From contig CM061241.1 of NCBI GenBank assembly GCA_030848705.1, positions 82,345,178-82,409,177 on the forward strand: a stretch of 64,000 nucleotides of DNA, in the 5' to 3' direction. Shown one piece after another: positions 21,949-33,626 of the stretch. The translations under genes and the position numbers were made by a program. The DNA is from Heracleum sosnowskyi (taxonomy: Eukaryota; Streptophyta; Magnoliopsida; Apiales; Apiaceae). A model generated the notes under the pieces. It did not search any database, was not told where the DNA came from, and saw only the letters and a list, made by a program, of their open reading frames with translations. The first letter of the stretch is position 1; each line of letters starts with the position of its first letter.

Positions 21949-24191
21949 ATATACATTAATTTAAGTGCATATCCAGCATATCTATGTCCTCTGGTAGATT
22001 TGAATTATTACTGGTAAGGAGAGACGGGGGATAAAAAGTTTCTAATCTTATAATAAAGGAAAAAACGATATTCTAAAGCTATAAGACCTCAGATGCACTA
22101 CGGTGGCACCTTCCTCTATGGCAGAGCTTTAGCAGCATCTGCGAAAAAATGGCTCCATTTACTGTTCATCCTTAAGTCTGTCACGGCATACAAAAGGAGA
22201 ACATCCGGATTGTAGTCTACTTGAATTTCGAACATTCAGTTTTAGCTTACACATGTAGTCAAAAGGACCCTGAAGCCCATCATGACAATATCTTTGCTAT
22301 AATTCAGTGCAGTCTCAACATAGTGTTTTGCAACCTACCAATATTTCATAGCCAACAAATAACTTTACAGTGTACTTGATGTAAACAAAATGACAGGGGA
22401 CACATGCATGGGCAAAAATAACACAAATTGAAGAACTGCAAATCAAAATTCATGGATTACAGATGATGATACTGACTTACCTTAATTGTCTTGTCTTAAC
22501 AGAAAATATGATGTGTGTATCAACTTTTTTATATCTACTGCAATATTTCTAGCATTGATATGACCACAACTTTTAGGAAATACAACTCCAGACAAAGTAC
22601 TAGTAATGTAAAATTTATATGCTATTCTTTATAGCTTTAGAATATCGTTTAATGCTATTCTTTATTTCGCCAGTAAGAGATATGATCATTTCATGAATAT
22701 TTATTTATTATAACTCATTGTGCACAGTTATTTTTAATACATTTATGTTTTTGTAACTGTCAACGTATCCAGAACATGTATCCAAGCCATCCAAGTCTTC
22801 GATTGCTAATACCCAAAAGGCCAAAGCAGTAATGAATTCTATCTGCTAGAAATTGGAATATACACACACCTCACTTGCTTCAAAGTAAGAGCACATTTAA
22901 CTAATTTTGCTGAAAAAATCAGACTCTGGATAGCAATACGATTAGTTATGGAATGTTATCTCGTACATACTAAACTGCCACTTTCTGCCTGTTCTTAAAA
23001 TGCGAGTTCAAACATGATGGTTGTCCAGTAATCTTCGATTGACCCAGACATCACTAGCTTCTGCTTAAGCCCTTATTTTAGATAAAAGAAAATTAATTAC
23101 CCTGAAAGCTGGCAACATCTGTGAACCTTTTGCTAGTTCAGCTGCTATACATGAAGCCAAAGTACAACCGATTCCATGACTCTTTCGAGTTGGTGTCCGT
23201 AAGGACCACAACTCATAGAACTCCATCCCTGAATAAAAGAATCAGATTGATGTGTGACAGGGTGAGCAATAAAGGAAAAACACAGCTAAGCACAAACTGA
23301 TTACTGACAATCAAAGTAGGAAAGAGTATATAACACACCATCAAAGAAAATATCAAAAGCATATGATGAAGCTGGGACGTCACCACCTTTTGCTCTTGTA
23401 GTTTTTACAGGCCACTCTATAAAACATAATCTTCTGAATTGTGAGTTGTGAATCCTTAGTTAATAATTCTAAAACATTAAAAAACAAGAGTAACTATATA
23501 TTTCCTGTTAATGATTGATGAACTTGACTTCTTTTTTCCTCTTCGGAACGTGAATCAAGTTATAATAATGACTACCAAGCATTTACTGCAAATCAAAATC
23601 ATGCATTAAATTTTACATATGGTGTTTATTAACAAAAAAAAAATATTCAGCAATTTAACATGTTAAGAATAGTTTCAATAATGACTACAACTGTTTATAC
23701 AAAGATCCATACATTTTCATTTACCCAACAAGATATTACATAGACAATTTGACATATAATTTTATCAAGTAAACTGGTGACTGATCCCATAGGTGTCAGC
23801 TCGTTCATGATATCCTCGGGATAGACTAGAACGTTTCAACTCCTAGATTTTTAGACAATTTCCGTTTAGCGTATCCCATGCATAAGTAAGAAATGGCAAG
23901 TCAATTGTCAAAGCGTGTACAATTCACGAACTCGTTCAAAGACCAATATTCAGATTTGGGCTGCTTTAAGCATTTGGAGATTCAAAAAAAAAACAGCCCA
24001 GAGAGCAAGAACTAACCTTGGACCCATATTATGTATGGACTTTGCAGCAGCACACATGTCAGACACTGTTTGCAGCTTTATGCCATGAAGTAATGTGGAA
24101 GCTTTAAGATTAGGAGTAACTATATCAGCCACGGGAAGAAGCTGGTCCCTGTATATTTGCCAAAAAAACATGACTGCCTAAGGTTGCTAAC
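20950..24191 (-). pseudogene. Partial duplicate of TH1, 3' portion only, decayed
   Basis: This block matches 48.0-51.66 kb (the 3' part of the intact TH1 gene) through exons, introns and 3' flank. Matching exon pieces lie at about 21.39-21.84, 22.09-22.35, 23.10-23.23, 23.34-23.40 and 24.01-24.15 kb. Damage: a 10-bp deletion in the TMP synthase domain (near 21695) shifts the frame; the exon near 22.1 kb has small indels; about 220 bp including the 5' half of the exon near 23.39 kb are deleted, so its splice acceptor is gone; a Gly of the GGIG phosphate loop is changed to Arg. The HMP-kinase N-terminal exons are absent. No full protein can be made. The match stops at about 24191, within 3 bp of the MutS2 stop codon. 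Confidence 0.92.
21892..21946. repeat. (TA)n(GA)n compound microsatellite
   Basis: About 26 bp of TA repeats pass directly into GA repeats inside the TH1 duplicate; the intact TH1 gene lacks it at the same intron position. Confidence 0.9.
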
Positions 24192-24193
24192 AG

Positions 24194-27100
24194 TCACTTT
24201 ATGTGAGCAACAGTACAACCATAATTCATCGGACTCTCCTGTTCAAACTTCTCAACGCGAGGATGTTTTCCCATTATTTCAAGTGTGCACTCCTTAAGAA
24301 CCCCAGTACCCATACCATGTATGACAAAGAGAACTGAATTAGACCCTGTCGCACCAATTGCCAACTTAAGTTGGCGAGATGCTTCATCCACCCGCATACC
24401 CCGTAGATCCACAGTGTTTTTTGATGTCTGTATCACTGGTCCATAAGGAACTGTCTCAGTACTATTGTCCTTGAGGAAATTTTTTGAACTTCTGTTCTTC
24501 TGACCCTGGAAGGGCAAGATATAATGATTGTCATCAGCTTAACCACATTTAAAATCCATCTCGATTGCATGCTCAAAAATCCAAGTTAAAAAATATAGAT
24601 ACACCGACTTGACTGAGATTCAATATATTACATCAGGTTACATCATAATCAAATAGATATTGAAATTTAATGACCGGCAGCCATGAGCAAACTACTAAAC
24701 TAATGTCATGTTCAGATGAAGTCAAAAGCATAAAACTTGGTAAGCACGACCTTGTAATCATGAAGACTTATCAGACCAGTTTATTATTTGTAAATATGTG
24801 CATGTTGTATTTCCTAGTATAACCAGTTGGCACGCTTGTCCAGCAGCTGACACAAGTTCTATCCTTTTAAATATATAATTATTACCCATACTTCTAAAAG
24901 AGTTACATTTCTTATCATAAATTTTATATATAATCAATTTCTTTATAAAATTTACTATTCCGTTATTTTCTAATTTTAATTGGCTTAAAATTTTTGGAAC
25001 CGCCTCAAAGAATGTTCTGGTCCATTGATATCAGCCAATTGGTAACATATGTATCAGACATTTACATATGGAAAGGAACACTTGTCAAAACTCTTAAAGT
25101 TTGAAGTATACATCTTGCCCAGACGCTTATTTTCAATTCATTCACGGGCAATCAATATTGATGCAGAATAGCAAGCGGCAAAAAATACATAAAAGATTGA
25201 ATGCAGACTTATTAGACATACCGTCTTTCTCATGTGTCGTGCAGAATTTGTTGTAGTATCTTTAACACTAGGAGTAGGTGGACTTATACTGCTAATATCC
25301 ACACGGACCTTCATTCTACCACATTGAACAAGGACCGTGCCATCATCCTCATCTGCTTCAACTTCAACTACAGTGGCGAACTTAAATCCCAATCCCTTGA
25401 CATGAACTTTTTCTCCTATCTGTGGCATGTATGAACTCGCAGGAGTTCCTCTGGTAGGGGAGCCTTTAGCGCTGCAGTGAGCTTCAACAACAGATGCTAC
25501 CGCAGATTCAGATTGTTTGAGCAGTGTGCTAAATTGATCAGTGCTTGCATTCCTGAGCTGGTTATCAAATGCATTAACTATATCTTCAATTTGGGAAATT
25601 GCAGATTTAGTCTCTATCCGGATCTGCTGGGTCTCAGTAGCCTTCATTATCTCCTCGCGTCGAGAAAGATCTTCTGCCTCCTCACGAATCTTCGTAGCAG
25701 TAAAAATAACGATTAGATAAAAGAAGTAACATGACAAGTACAAGCAGTCTTTGGTTATACATACTATGCATATTAATATAGCTATAAGAAACATGTAGCA
25801 AGCCTTTGCTGTTGCTACTGAACACAATCGATTAAATGCAAATATTATCATTATTTCTTCACTTTAAGGAGTAAAAATTCATAGAAATATAATATTGATT
25901 CATAAATAAAGTGTTTCCGGGAAAGGGCAATCCGCCACATGTAATTCAGCACTATCAATGTGTCCCTCCAAGAATCAAGCAGTGCTTTAAAGTTGCTTTC
26001 AACACTCCACTCTCTTAGCCATAAGTAGGACACAGATCCTTCGTATATGTCAGGAGTCCATTAAAAGGACTAGGTCAAATAGACTTGCATTATGTTGGTG
26101 CATATATCTGTTGTGTGCTCAAATCATTTTAATTTATGGACCACTGAAAAGGGTAAAGCAGCATGTCACATTTTAACAAACAATTAATTACATTAACTCC
26201 TCCCAATATCACACCAATAACCACAAGATCTCCACTACGGCTACAATCTTATAAATAGTAACAGCTAATAAGAAACTTGCTGGACAACAAATAGAACTAA
26301 TTCACATGTGTCAGGAATAGTGTGGGTAGCAATACTAGTATGTCTTAGTAGTAGTATTAGTAGTTGTGATTGACTAGTGTCAGTAGTAGTAGAAGGGTAG
26401 TATGGTATTTCTACAGTTACTTTTACTTAGGAGTTAAGAGAGTCTATAAATAGACCTTCTTCTGTAAACATTTCAGTTATGCAATTATGTTTGAACAATT
26501 ATTCAGAAAATGGAATTCATTTCCACCAATCTCTTTCTCTCTCTAGATTCTGTTATGTCTTTCTCTCTCTATAACTGATTTCTCTCTCTCTCTAGTGTTA
26601 ATCTCTCTACAATCTATCAATTCTTCTCTGATTCTCTGCAATTCTATCTTAAATCTCTTGTTCTCTTACTTGTTCTACTGTTCTTCACTATCAAAAACAC
26701 ATGAAAACACAAAAACACTGAAAAACTAGAAAAGTAATTGGTCATGGCATGACAAATTGGTATCAGAGCTTCAGTATTTGATCTATCCTTGCTTCTACTG
26801 TGTTCTACATCTCAATCCGAGCAGATCGAGCCTACATATGCAGTAATCGCAATCACAAGTTCAGAACTTTCTTCAAAAGTGTTCAGGTGTTCTGTTCTTA
26901 GTTTTTACTCTTAGATCTGTTGATTTACTGTTGTGATTAGCTAGAATTGAAGATGTTTCAGTTGTTTGAGTTCGTTTCTACTTAAGTAGTTGATTCTAGC
27001 TGTTATTGTTGGAGGAAAGTATAAAACAGTAGTTACAGTACTGTTTTGTTGTGGTGAGATTGTCACTGTTCTGTTTTGGTGTGAATTGTTGTTGATCTGT

Positions 27101-30100
27101 GTTGTTGAGTGAAGTAATTGTTGATTGTACTTGTTGTGCATCTGGTGAGTGATTCTGTTTGGTGAATATACTTGAGGAGTTGTGAACAGTACAACTGGTG
27201 AACTTACTGTGAGTAAGTAAGTGTGCACTCCAACTGTTTGAGTAATTGTCTGTGAGAAGAAGTGACAGTTTTGTTGTTGCTTGTTCTGAGGTAAAGAAGT
27301 TATCCAAGGAAATTTACTTGAATTGTTGAGTGATTTTGTGGTGATCTGCTTGCAATCACTTTTGTGCACTTTAAGTGTTTGAGGAATTGTCAAGGTGTTC
27401 TTGCTGTGTGTAGTGAAGACTGAATCCTGGTATATTGTGAGTAGTAGTAACTGAGAAAATCTGGTGTTGTTGTTGAGTGTTATTCTGTGAAGAAAGAGAA
27501 GAATAATTGATGGAGTTAGTAGTGGCAGGAGCAAGTGATAAAGCCTTTGATGAGGCTGTCTTAGATATACAACAACAGGTAACAGATTACAAGGACATGA
27601 CTAGTCAGAAATTATAGAAGTTAGAGGCTACTATAGAGGTAGCTAGAAAGTTGATGCTAGAACTGACGAAGATGAAGGCACAACAAGTGGAAGAAGGATT
27701 AGTAGACTTTGAGCCTGATTTTGGCAAAGGAAATATGACACAGGAATGGACAAATCCTGCACTTGTTTCTTGGGAAGCTTATACAGGGGAACCTTTCTAT
27801 GATGAAGAACAAGGGAAGGGCCAGGATTCTTGGCCAGAGCAAGAGTTCATCTTAGCAGCACTAAACAGAGGTAACCTAGATGCAACTAAATCCTTGCAAT
27901 CTGAAATTTGCATAAGTGATAGATCAGAGGAGTTGGCAGATGTTTCAAACATACAAGATTTGCAACAGAAGAATGTGTCACCTGGTGAAATGTACATTGA
28001 TGCATACAATGTTATGCAGCCTGGTAGGGAAGAAAAATTTGTGGAGATATCAGCCAAGGATCCCCACACCTTTCAGTCCATAGGAAGTTTAACTACAAAT
28101 TGCATGGTTGAAGTTGAACCTCAAAATTTCCTTCACTGGTCCACGGAAGATAAAGATATGCCTTTTGTTGCCAACAACTCTAGTGGGAAGTTTGAGTTGA
28201 ACCTTAGTGGGAAGTTGGAGTTGAATGGACATTCCCTATTCTTGGATGAAAAAGGTATCTACACTGATTTAAGTAACCTTCCTGAACCTAATTTGCCAAT
28301 TGAGGAAGTTGTTCAGGATTTAAAGCTAGTGAGTATGCCTGAAAGTGCAAATCTTTTGAAGCTTAATGATCTCATCACCATATTAAGTTGTCCTTCTAGT
28401 GAGCTTGAATGGATAGAGGGTGACATGAAGATGTGGTTTTTAAGGACTGCAACTTCTCATTGTTTCGGAAGTTTAGCAGATTCTTGTGAGGATAATGTGT
28501 TTATCTTTGATCCTGGTGGTGGTGGTTTGCAGAACACCAATTCAAAAGGTGTTATTATAATGCTCACAGAAAAGATCAGGCATGAAGTGACTCTTGATGA
28601 TGTTTTAATATTAATTTCAGTTTGTGGTCAGCTTGGGCAATTGCAGGATATAATTTGTTGGAAGTTGACAATAGACCAACTTCTGATGGAGCAACGATTA
28701 AGGAAGAGGGTGATACCTAAGTACAGTGCAACGAGACAAGTAATCCCTGAAATGGATTGGATACTGAGATTGGAAGACCAAGAGACTTCGAGGAAAAGTG
28801 TTCAAATAACCATCTTTGATCCAGGAGGATATATAATTTGTGTTTATGAAGTTCAACTTCTTGGTGGTACAGCTGGAACTCTTAATGATCAGAAATTTTT
28901 GCAAGAAGTTTTCACTGCAAATGAGTTCTTATTGAAAGGACAAGAAGGCATAGTAGTGAATGTATTAATAAAGATGTATGTGCTTCAGGTGGAAAGAAGT
29001 TTGGAAGTGCATGAACCACCCTGAGGACATGGTGGTGTTTAAGGGGGAAGGATTGTCAGGAATAGTGTGGGTAGCAATACTAGTATGTCTTAGTAGTAGT
29101 ATTAGTAGTTTTGATTGACTAGTGTCAGTAGTAGTAGAAGGGTAGTATGGTATTTCTACAGTTACTTTTACTTAGGAGTTAAGAGAGTCTATAAATAGAC
29201 CTTCATCTGTAAACATTTCAGTTATGCAATTATGTTTGAACAATTATTCAGAAAATGGAATTCATTTCCACCAATCTCTTTCTCTCTCTAGATTCTGTTA
29301 TGTCTTTCTCTCTCTATAACTGATTTCTATCTCTCTCTAGTGTTAATCTCTCTACAATCTATCAATTCTTCTCTGATTCTCTGCAATTCTATCTTAAATA
29401 TCTTGTTCTCTTACTTGTTCTACTGTTCTTCACTATCAAAAACACATGAAAACACAAAAACACTGAAAAACTAGAAAAGTAATTGGTCATGGCATGACAA
29501 CATGTTAGTTTGTAAGTGTGCATATTTGTCAAGTAAATTGTACTTGCAGCACATGTTGCAATCACCCTAACGAACATACCTCATTGTATAGATGCATGAC
29601 GTCTGTATGAAGAGATGCAGCCTTTCCTGCCTGAGTTTCCAATTTGCTTCTCTCTTCCATTAGTGACTGATAAAGCAACCCTTTTCGCTTCTGCATCTTA
29701 TCTGGCATTAACCTCTGCACCCATGCATGTGCACAGCTGATTATCTCTGAATCAAAGCCAATTGATTCAGCAATGCGCAGAGCATTAGATTCACCCGTGC
29801 TTCCCCAAATTACACGATATGTCGGTTGCAAAGTCTCCAGCGAAAACTCCATTGCTGCATTCTCAAACCCTGAATCCGTCTCCTTCATAAGCGATAGATC
29901 AGCATAATGTGTAGTCACTACGGCCAAATTAACTCTGCTCTTCAGATATTGTAATATGCTGGTAGAGAGAGCAACACCTTCCGAAGGATCAGTGCCACTC
30001 CCAATTTCATCAATAAGAATAAGTGATTCTTCAGATGCAACTTCCAAAATCTTACAAATCCATGAAAGGTGACCGCTAAATGTTGAGAGATTTTGTTCCA

Positions 30101-32842
30101 GGGACTAGAAAGGTAAGTAAATTAGAACCAGCCTTAGAGTTTGAACCACAACATTGAACAAAGAGTAAAAGGGGAATGGAAACACCACATCTATCTATAC
30201 TATACTATTATAAGCAAACCACCCTCTATTTGGTTGGTAGTTTGGTCATATGTAGTTTGGTCATCTAAATAATAACCATTAGATGTAAATATAGATAAAT
30301 GAGAACCGTTGGATGTAATATTAAAAAAATATTATTTTCTTGATATCTAAAATGCTCCCACGGGTTCAAGGTTCGAATCCCGTCAACAACATATTATTAT
30401 TAAATATTATTATACATATATAATAAATGCAGTGTGGGAATAATGTCCAACCTGGTGATCTCCAATATCTGCAAGAACAAGATCAAACCATGGGAGTGAT
30501 GGACGGTTTTTAGCAGGTAAGTACATGCCAGCTTTCAACATAATAGATGCCAGGCCTAAAGTTTTTAATGATGCAGTTTTGCCACCGGTGTTTGGTCCTG
30601 AAATTACAATCACCCTTGTACCACTTTTAATCTTAATGTCAATAGGCACGGGAAAATTATGACGACTAGGATGTAATTCAGATTTCAATGTCCCATTCTC
30701 AGAACGTGAAGAATTGGATCCTACAAAATCTGAGGGAGCTCTCATAGAGGCCTCAAGAAGCAAAGGGTGTTGAATACCGTCAATGTTTACTGAAAGAGAG
30801 TCATCTCCACCAGATGCAATACATGTAGAAGGCTTTGATACTAAATTTGGACGAACTGCACCTAACCACTGAGCATGAGAAGCTCTTGCAACAGCAAAAT
30901 CAACTTCCAAAATTCTATCCAACAAATACTTGATCTCTGTCTTCGATTCTGCAATTTGTGATGTCAGCATACTGAAAATAGCTTTCTCCTCGGCCTTTTC
31001 ATGATTTGAAAGCCTGACTTCCATGTTGTTCAACTCAACTGCCTCTTTTGGTTCCATAAAGTATGTAGCTCCAGAACTACTTACATTCAGAACTACACCA
31101 CCAGGAAGCAAATATCTATGGGAAGCCCTGACACCTACACACATTCTTGAACGGCGTGTTGTTACCAGTGGCCTATCTATACCTCCAGCCTGAAAAATTC
31201 GAGATGATACTTGCTTCAGCAGAGATTCTAGATTTTCCATATTACTCTTTCTTTCTGATCTAATGATCTCTAGTTCTTCACTTGCTCTATCAAGAATCAC
31301 TGAAAACTTACAGTCTATGCAGAAACCTATCTTTCGCTCCAATTCCATCAGGAAGTTGCACTTTTGAAGTATTTCAAGCAGAGGGGTGTACCTGTTCAAG
31401 TAATACAAAGATGTAATCCAGTGAGACTTCCCTTTAGTGTTATTAAGAAAACACTAGCACTTCACTCCAACATAAAACAATCCGTCAAAAACATTTTATT
31501 TTTCATTGTTAAGAAAATGAGAATTCATCAACCCAATCACGCAAGCTTTCACGTATAAAAGGAAGACCTACTTAGAGGTGCATCTCATAATGGAAAACAC
31601 TTCAAAATTATCCTACTTACATCAAGATTTATAAATTATGAGTGCGCCTGTTGTTAAATCAATAGAAAAATTATACTACAAAATTGCTTAGCCAGTTGCT
31701 TCAACTCTTCTGTTCTCAACTACATTCATCTCCTCTACAAGATTACAGGGATGGGAGAATAAAACACTTGTACCCTCGTAGTATTTAAATCTACATTAAA
31801 CAGTAGGGAATTAGGCAATATGCCTAGAGTAACCATCCACAAACTAGACAACCTTTAGGATTTCTAACCTTTTTGTTGAATTATAGTGTATACTCTTACT
31901 CTATATCCATCATGTCTATAACAATCTGCATGTTTTAACTTTTTGGTAATCAACAATCCGCAAGTTAGTTACTAGAGACACTAGACACTTCTTATCTTTT
32001 TACACAAGCTACTTTAAGTTCTGAGCCCCCTACTTACGAAGTAATAAGTACTAACTCTTATTGCTATAAAAAAACATAACAGAAATTCGTAAAAAATTCA
32101 AAAACAAGTACCACTTCTAATTACGAACTTGCACCAGGTTATGTCCACAATATTGTCAAAACAGGTCAATTACTCAAAAACATAACCATAATTCATAAAC
32201 ATATTCAATGATCTAAAATGTAAATTAATTTTACTAGCAAGTACTAATAGAGTGTATTTATCAATGAAGTAAAATATAATTGTCTACATTATAATCCGAT
32301 ACGGACAAAATGTATTATTTAATCGAATTCATTAACCTATCGATTATCAATTTATCGAAGTTTCAAACACTTATATACCTTTCACTATTCGACGAAATCT
32401 CCTGCAACTGTTCAAACACTTCTCTGGCCGCTTTCAAAGTCCTTCTCACCGTACAAATCTCTCGAATCGAAAGCAACTCACCGGACACCGAAACATCAAC
32501 AATCTCCATCACATCCTCAATTCCAGAAAAATCCAACGGCGACAAAATCGCCATAGCAGCAGTGGTCTGATCAAGCAACTTCCGGCTCTCGTCGGAGCTC
32601 CGGCCGATCGGAATCTTCGCGTTCCGAGCGGCGATTAGTCCCATAGGAGTGGATGTAAAGGCGGCGAGCTGGTTGCAAATTGACGGCCATTCTAGGGTTT
32701 GTAAGGTCTCGTTTTGGAGCGAGTCGGTGAGATTGAGTCGGTGAGTTGAGCAGAGAGAGATTGAAAGGCGGGGAGGGAAACGACGGCGGAGATTGAAAGG
32801 AGGTGAATGGACGGTGGAGATGAGAGGGGTGTAGAGCTTCAT
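24194..32842 (-). CDS. MUTS2: MutS2-type DNA mismatch-repair-like ATPase with SMR domain
   Basis: Five exons read on the minus strand: 32379-32842, 30452-31391, 29580-30104, 25222-25689, 24194-24505. They join in frame to about 902 residues, the usual length of plant MutS2. The first 35 residues are Ser/Arg/Leu-rich with few acids, as in plastid transit peptides. The MutS core/lever region follows, then Walker A (GPNTGGKT), the partial signature DIGDHQ, Walker B with LILIDEIGSGTDPSEG, and the TTHYADLS switch. The last exon is an SMR domain (VDLRGMRVDEA and HGMGTG), a nuclease-like module. As in MutS2 proteins generally there is no mismatch-recognition domain. MutS2 in bacteria limits recombination or rescues collided ribosomes; the organelle role of plant copies is not well defined. 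Intron 3 (25690-29579) carries an LTR element; intron 2 is mostly a repeat. Confidence 0.93.
26309..26754 (+). repeat. 5' LTR of the MutS2-intron element
   Basis: 446 bp. It has TCTATAAATAGACC (a TATA box near 26435) followed by long CT-rich runs typical of an R/U5 leader. Confidence 0.95.
27510..29024 (+). CDS. Unrecognised protein carried by the LTR element, one in-frame TAG
   Basis: From the ATG at 27510 the frame covers 504 codons to the TGA at 29022, with one TAG at 27615-27617 (codon 36); a start at 27651 gives 457 residues free of stops. The N-terminus is Gln/Lys/Glu-rich and probably helical. The middle is acidic with a small internal repeat (GKFELN and GKLELN). The C-terminal third is more hydrophobic and has FDPGG twice (about residues 290 and 392 of the 457-residue form). 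I see no zinc knuckle, DSG, DDE, YVDD or RNase H motif and no membrane segment. The reading continues into GHGGV-type text before the polypurine tract. It could be a diverged structural protein of a non-autonomous family or a captured host sequence. Confidence 0.6.
29054..29499 (+). repeat. 3' LTR of the MutS2-intron element
   Basis: 446 bp, about 99 percent identical to the 5' copy by eye (four substitutions seen, no indel). Confidence 0.95.
30190..30400 (+). repeat. Repeat family R1 in MutS2 intron 2, Helitron-like 5' end
   Basis: The left end is A then TCTATCTATACTATACTAT, as in plant Helitron 5' ends. Related text in inverse orientation lies at about 33.24-33.39, 33.43-33.55, 34.89-35.02 and 35.79-35.89 kb. 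The right part holds a tRNA T-arm-like palindrome with GGTTCGAATCC (30370-30380). No CTAG hairpin end is visible. It fills most of the 347-bp intron. Confidence 0.5.
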
Positions 32843-33626
32843 GAAGAGCTTGAAAATGGAACAGAACCTTATCTGAAATTGTTAGTTGGAGTCTTGGAGG
32901 GAAGCTGATTTGTAATTCTTTTTATATTTAATATAAAAATATTTTAGAAATGAAATTTTATTTTTTTAATCTTAGTGGCACAGATGTAGAGGTGCTGACG
33001 TGCTGTCATCTTTGCTTGTTTACGTATGTGTGGTATTATTATTATTAAAAGATATTTATGTATATTATATTTTGATATATTGGGATATTATTTTTATTTG
33101 TATTATTTAAAATTACTTTATATCCCGTGCAATGTATGGATATTTTTTAATATTTTTAATTATATTAATTCACAATTTTATTCTTAGTATTCATAATTGT
33201 TTTAATCTTATTAATATTTATAATTCTAAAATATAATTTATTTAATATATTGTTGACGAATTTGAACCTTAGACTTTTGAAAAATTAATTTATCTATTTA
33301 TTTAACGGTTCTCATCCATTTATTTTAAGATCCAATAATTCTTATTTTTTGCACTACTATCGTCCCTTAACAACTAAAACTCTGGATTATTTTTTAAAAT
33401 ACATTTAGAGATAAAAATATTAATTTTTATATTTGATACGTTGTTGATGAAGTTTGAATATCCCACAATTCTCATATATTTATTTTAAAGTTTGATGATA
33501 CTTATTTTTTTCTATGGTATTGTACTGTGACGACCAGAATTATGGATAAAATATATAAAGATGCATTTTTGAATAAAAAATTTTGTGTTGCATTTACTCT
33601 GTGCAAAAATATGTTTTATGTATATT
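32843..33626. other. MutS2 upstream flank and repeat debris
   Basis: The first 80 bp are the likely MutS2 5' leader. Beyond it the DNA is AT-rich. At 33122-33138 a CCCGTGCAATGTATGG string resembles a worn minus-strand Helitron 3' hairpin, and 33240-33550 contains two partial R1 copies. No gene is seen. Confidence 0.4.

Larger units (their letters stand above)
26309..29499 (+). mobile_element. Young non-autonomous LTR retrotransposon in MutS2 intron 3
   Basis: Two 446-bp LTRs (TGTCAGG...ATGACA) differ at only about four positions. The primer binding site TGGTATCAGAGC lies at 26758-26769 and the polypurine tract AAGGGGGAAGGA at 29041-29052. A perfect target duplication ACATG flanks it (26304-26308 and 29500-29504). 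The orientation is opposite to MutS2. The 2.3-kb interior has one coding region (27510-29024) without any gag, protease, integrase or RT motif, so enzymes must come from elsewhere. Confidence 0.95.

Noticed and set aside
25138..25851. Single long ORF taken as a full MutS2 exon
   Set aside because: Both ends read into intron: the family sequence begins after AAG at 25690 and stops at the ACG before GTATGT at 25221, so the exon was trimmed to 25222-25689.
26941..27534. Long minus-strand frames inside the MutS2-intron retroelement
   Set aside because: They are low-complexity Thr/Asn/Gln-rich readings opposite a GT-rich leader of the element and resemble no protein family.
30350..30385. tRNA gene in MutS2 intron 2
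   Set aside because: Only the T-arm-like B-box palindrome is present; there is no A box or cloverleaf, and the text is repeated elsewhere as part of family R1.
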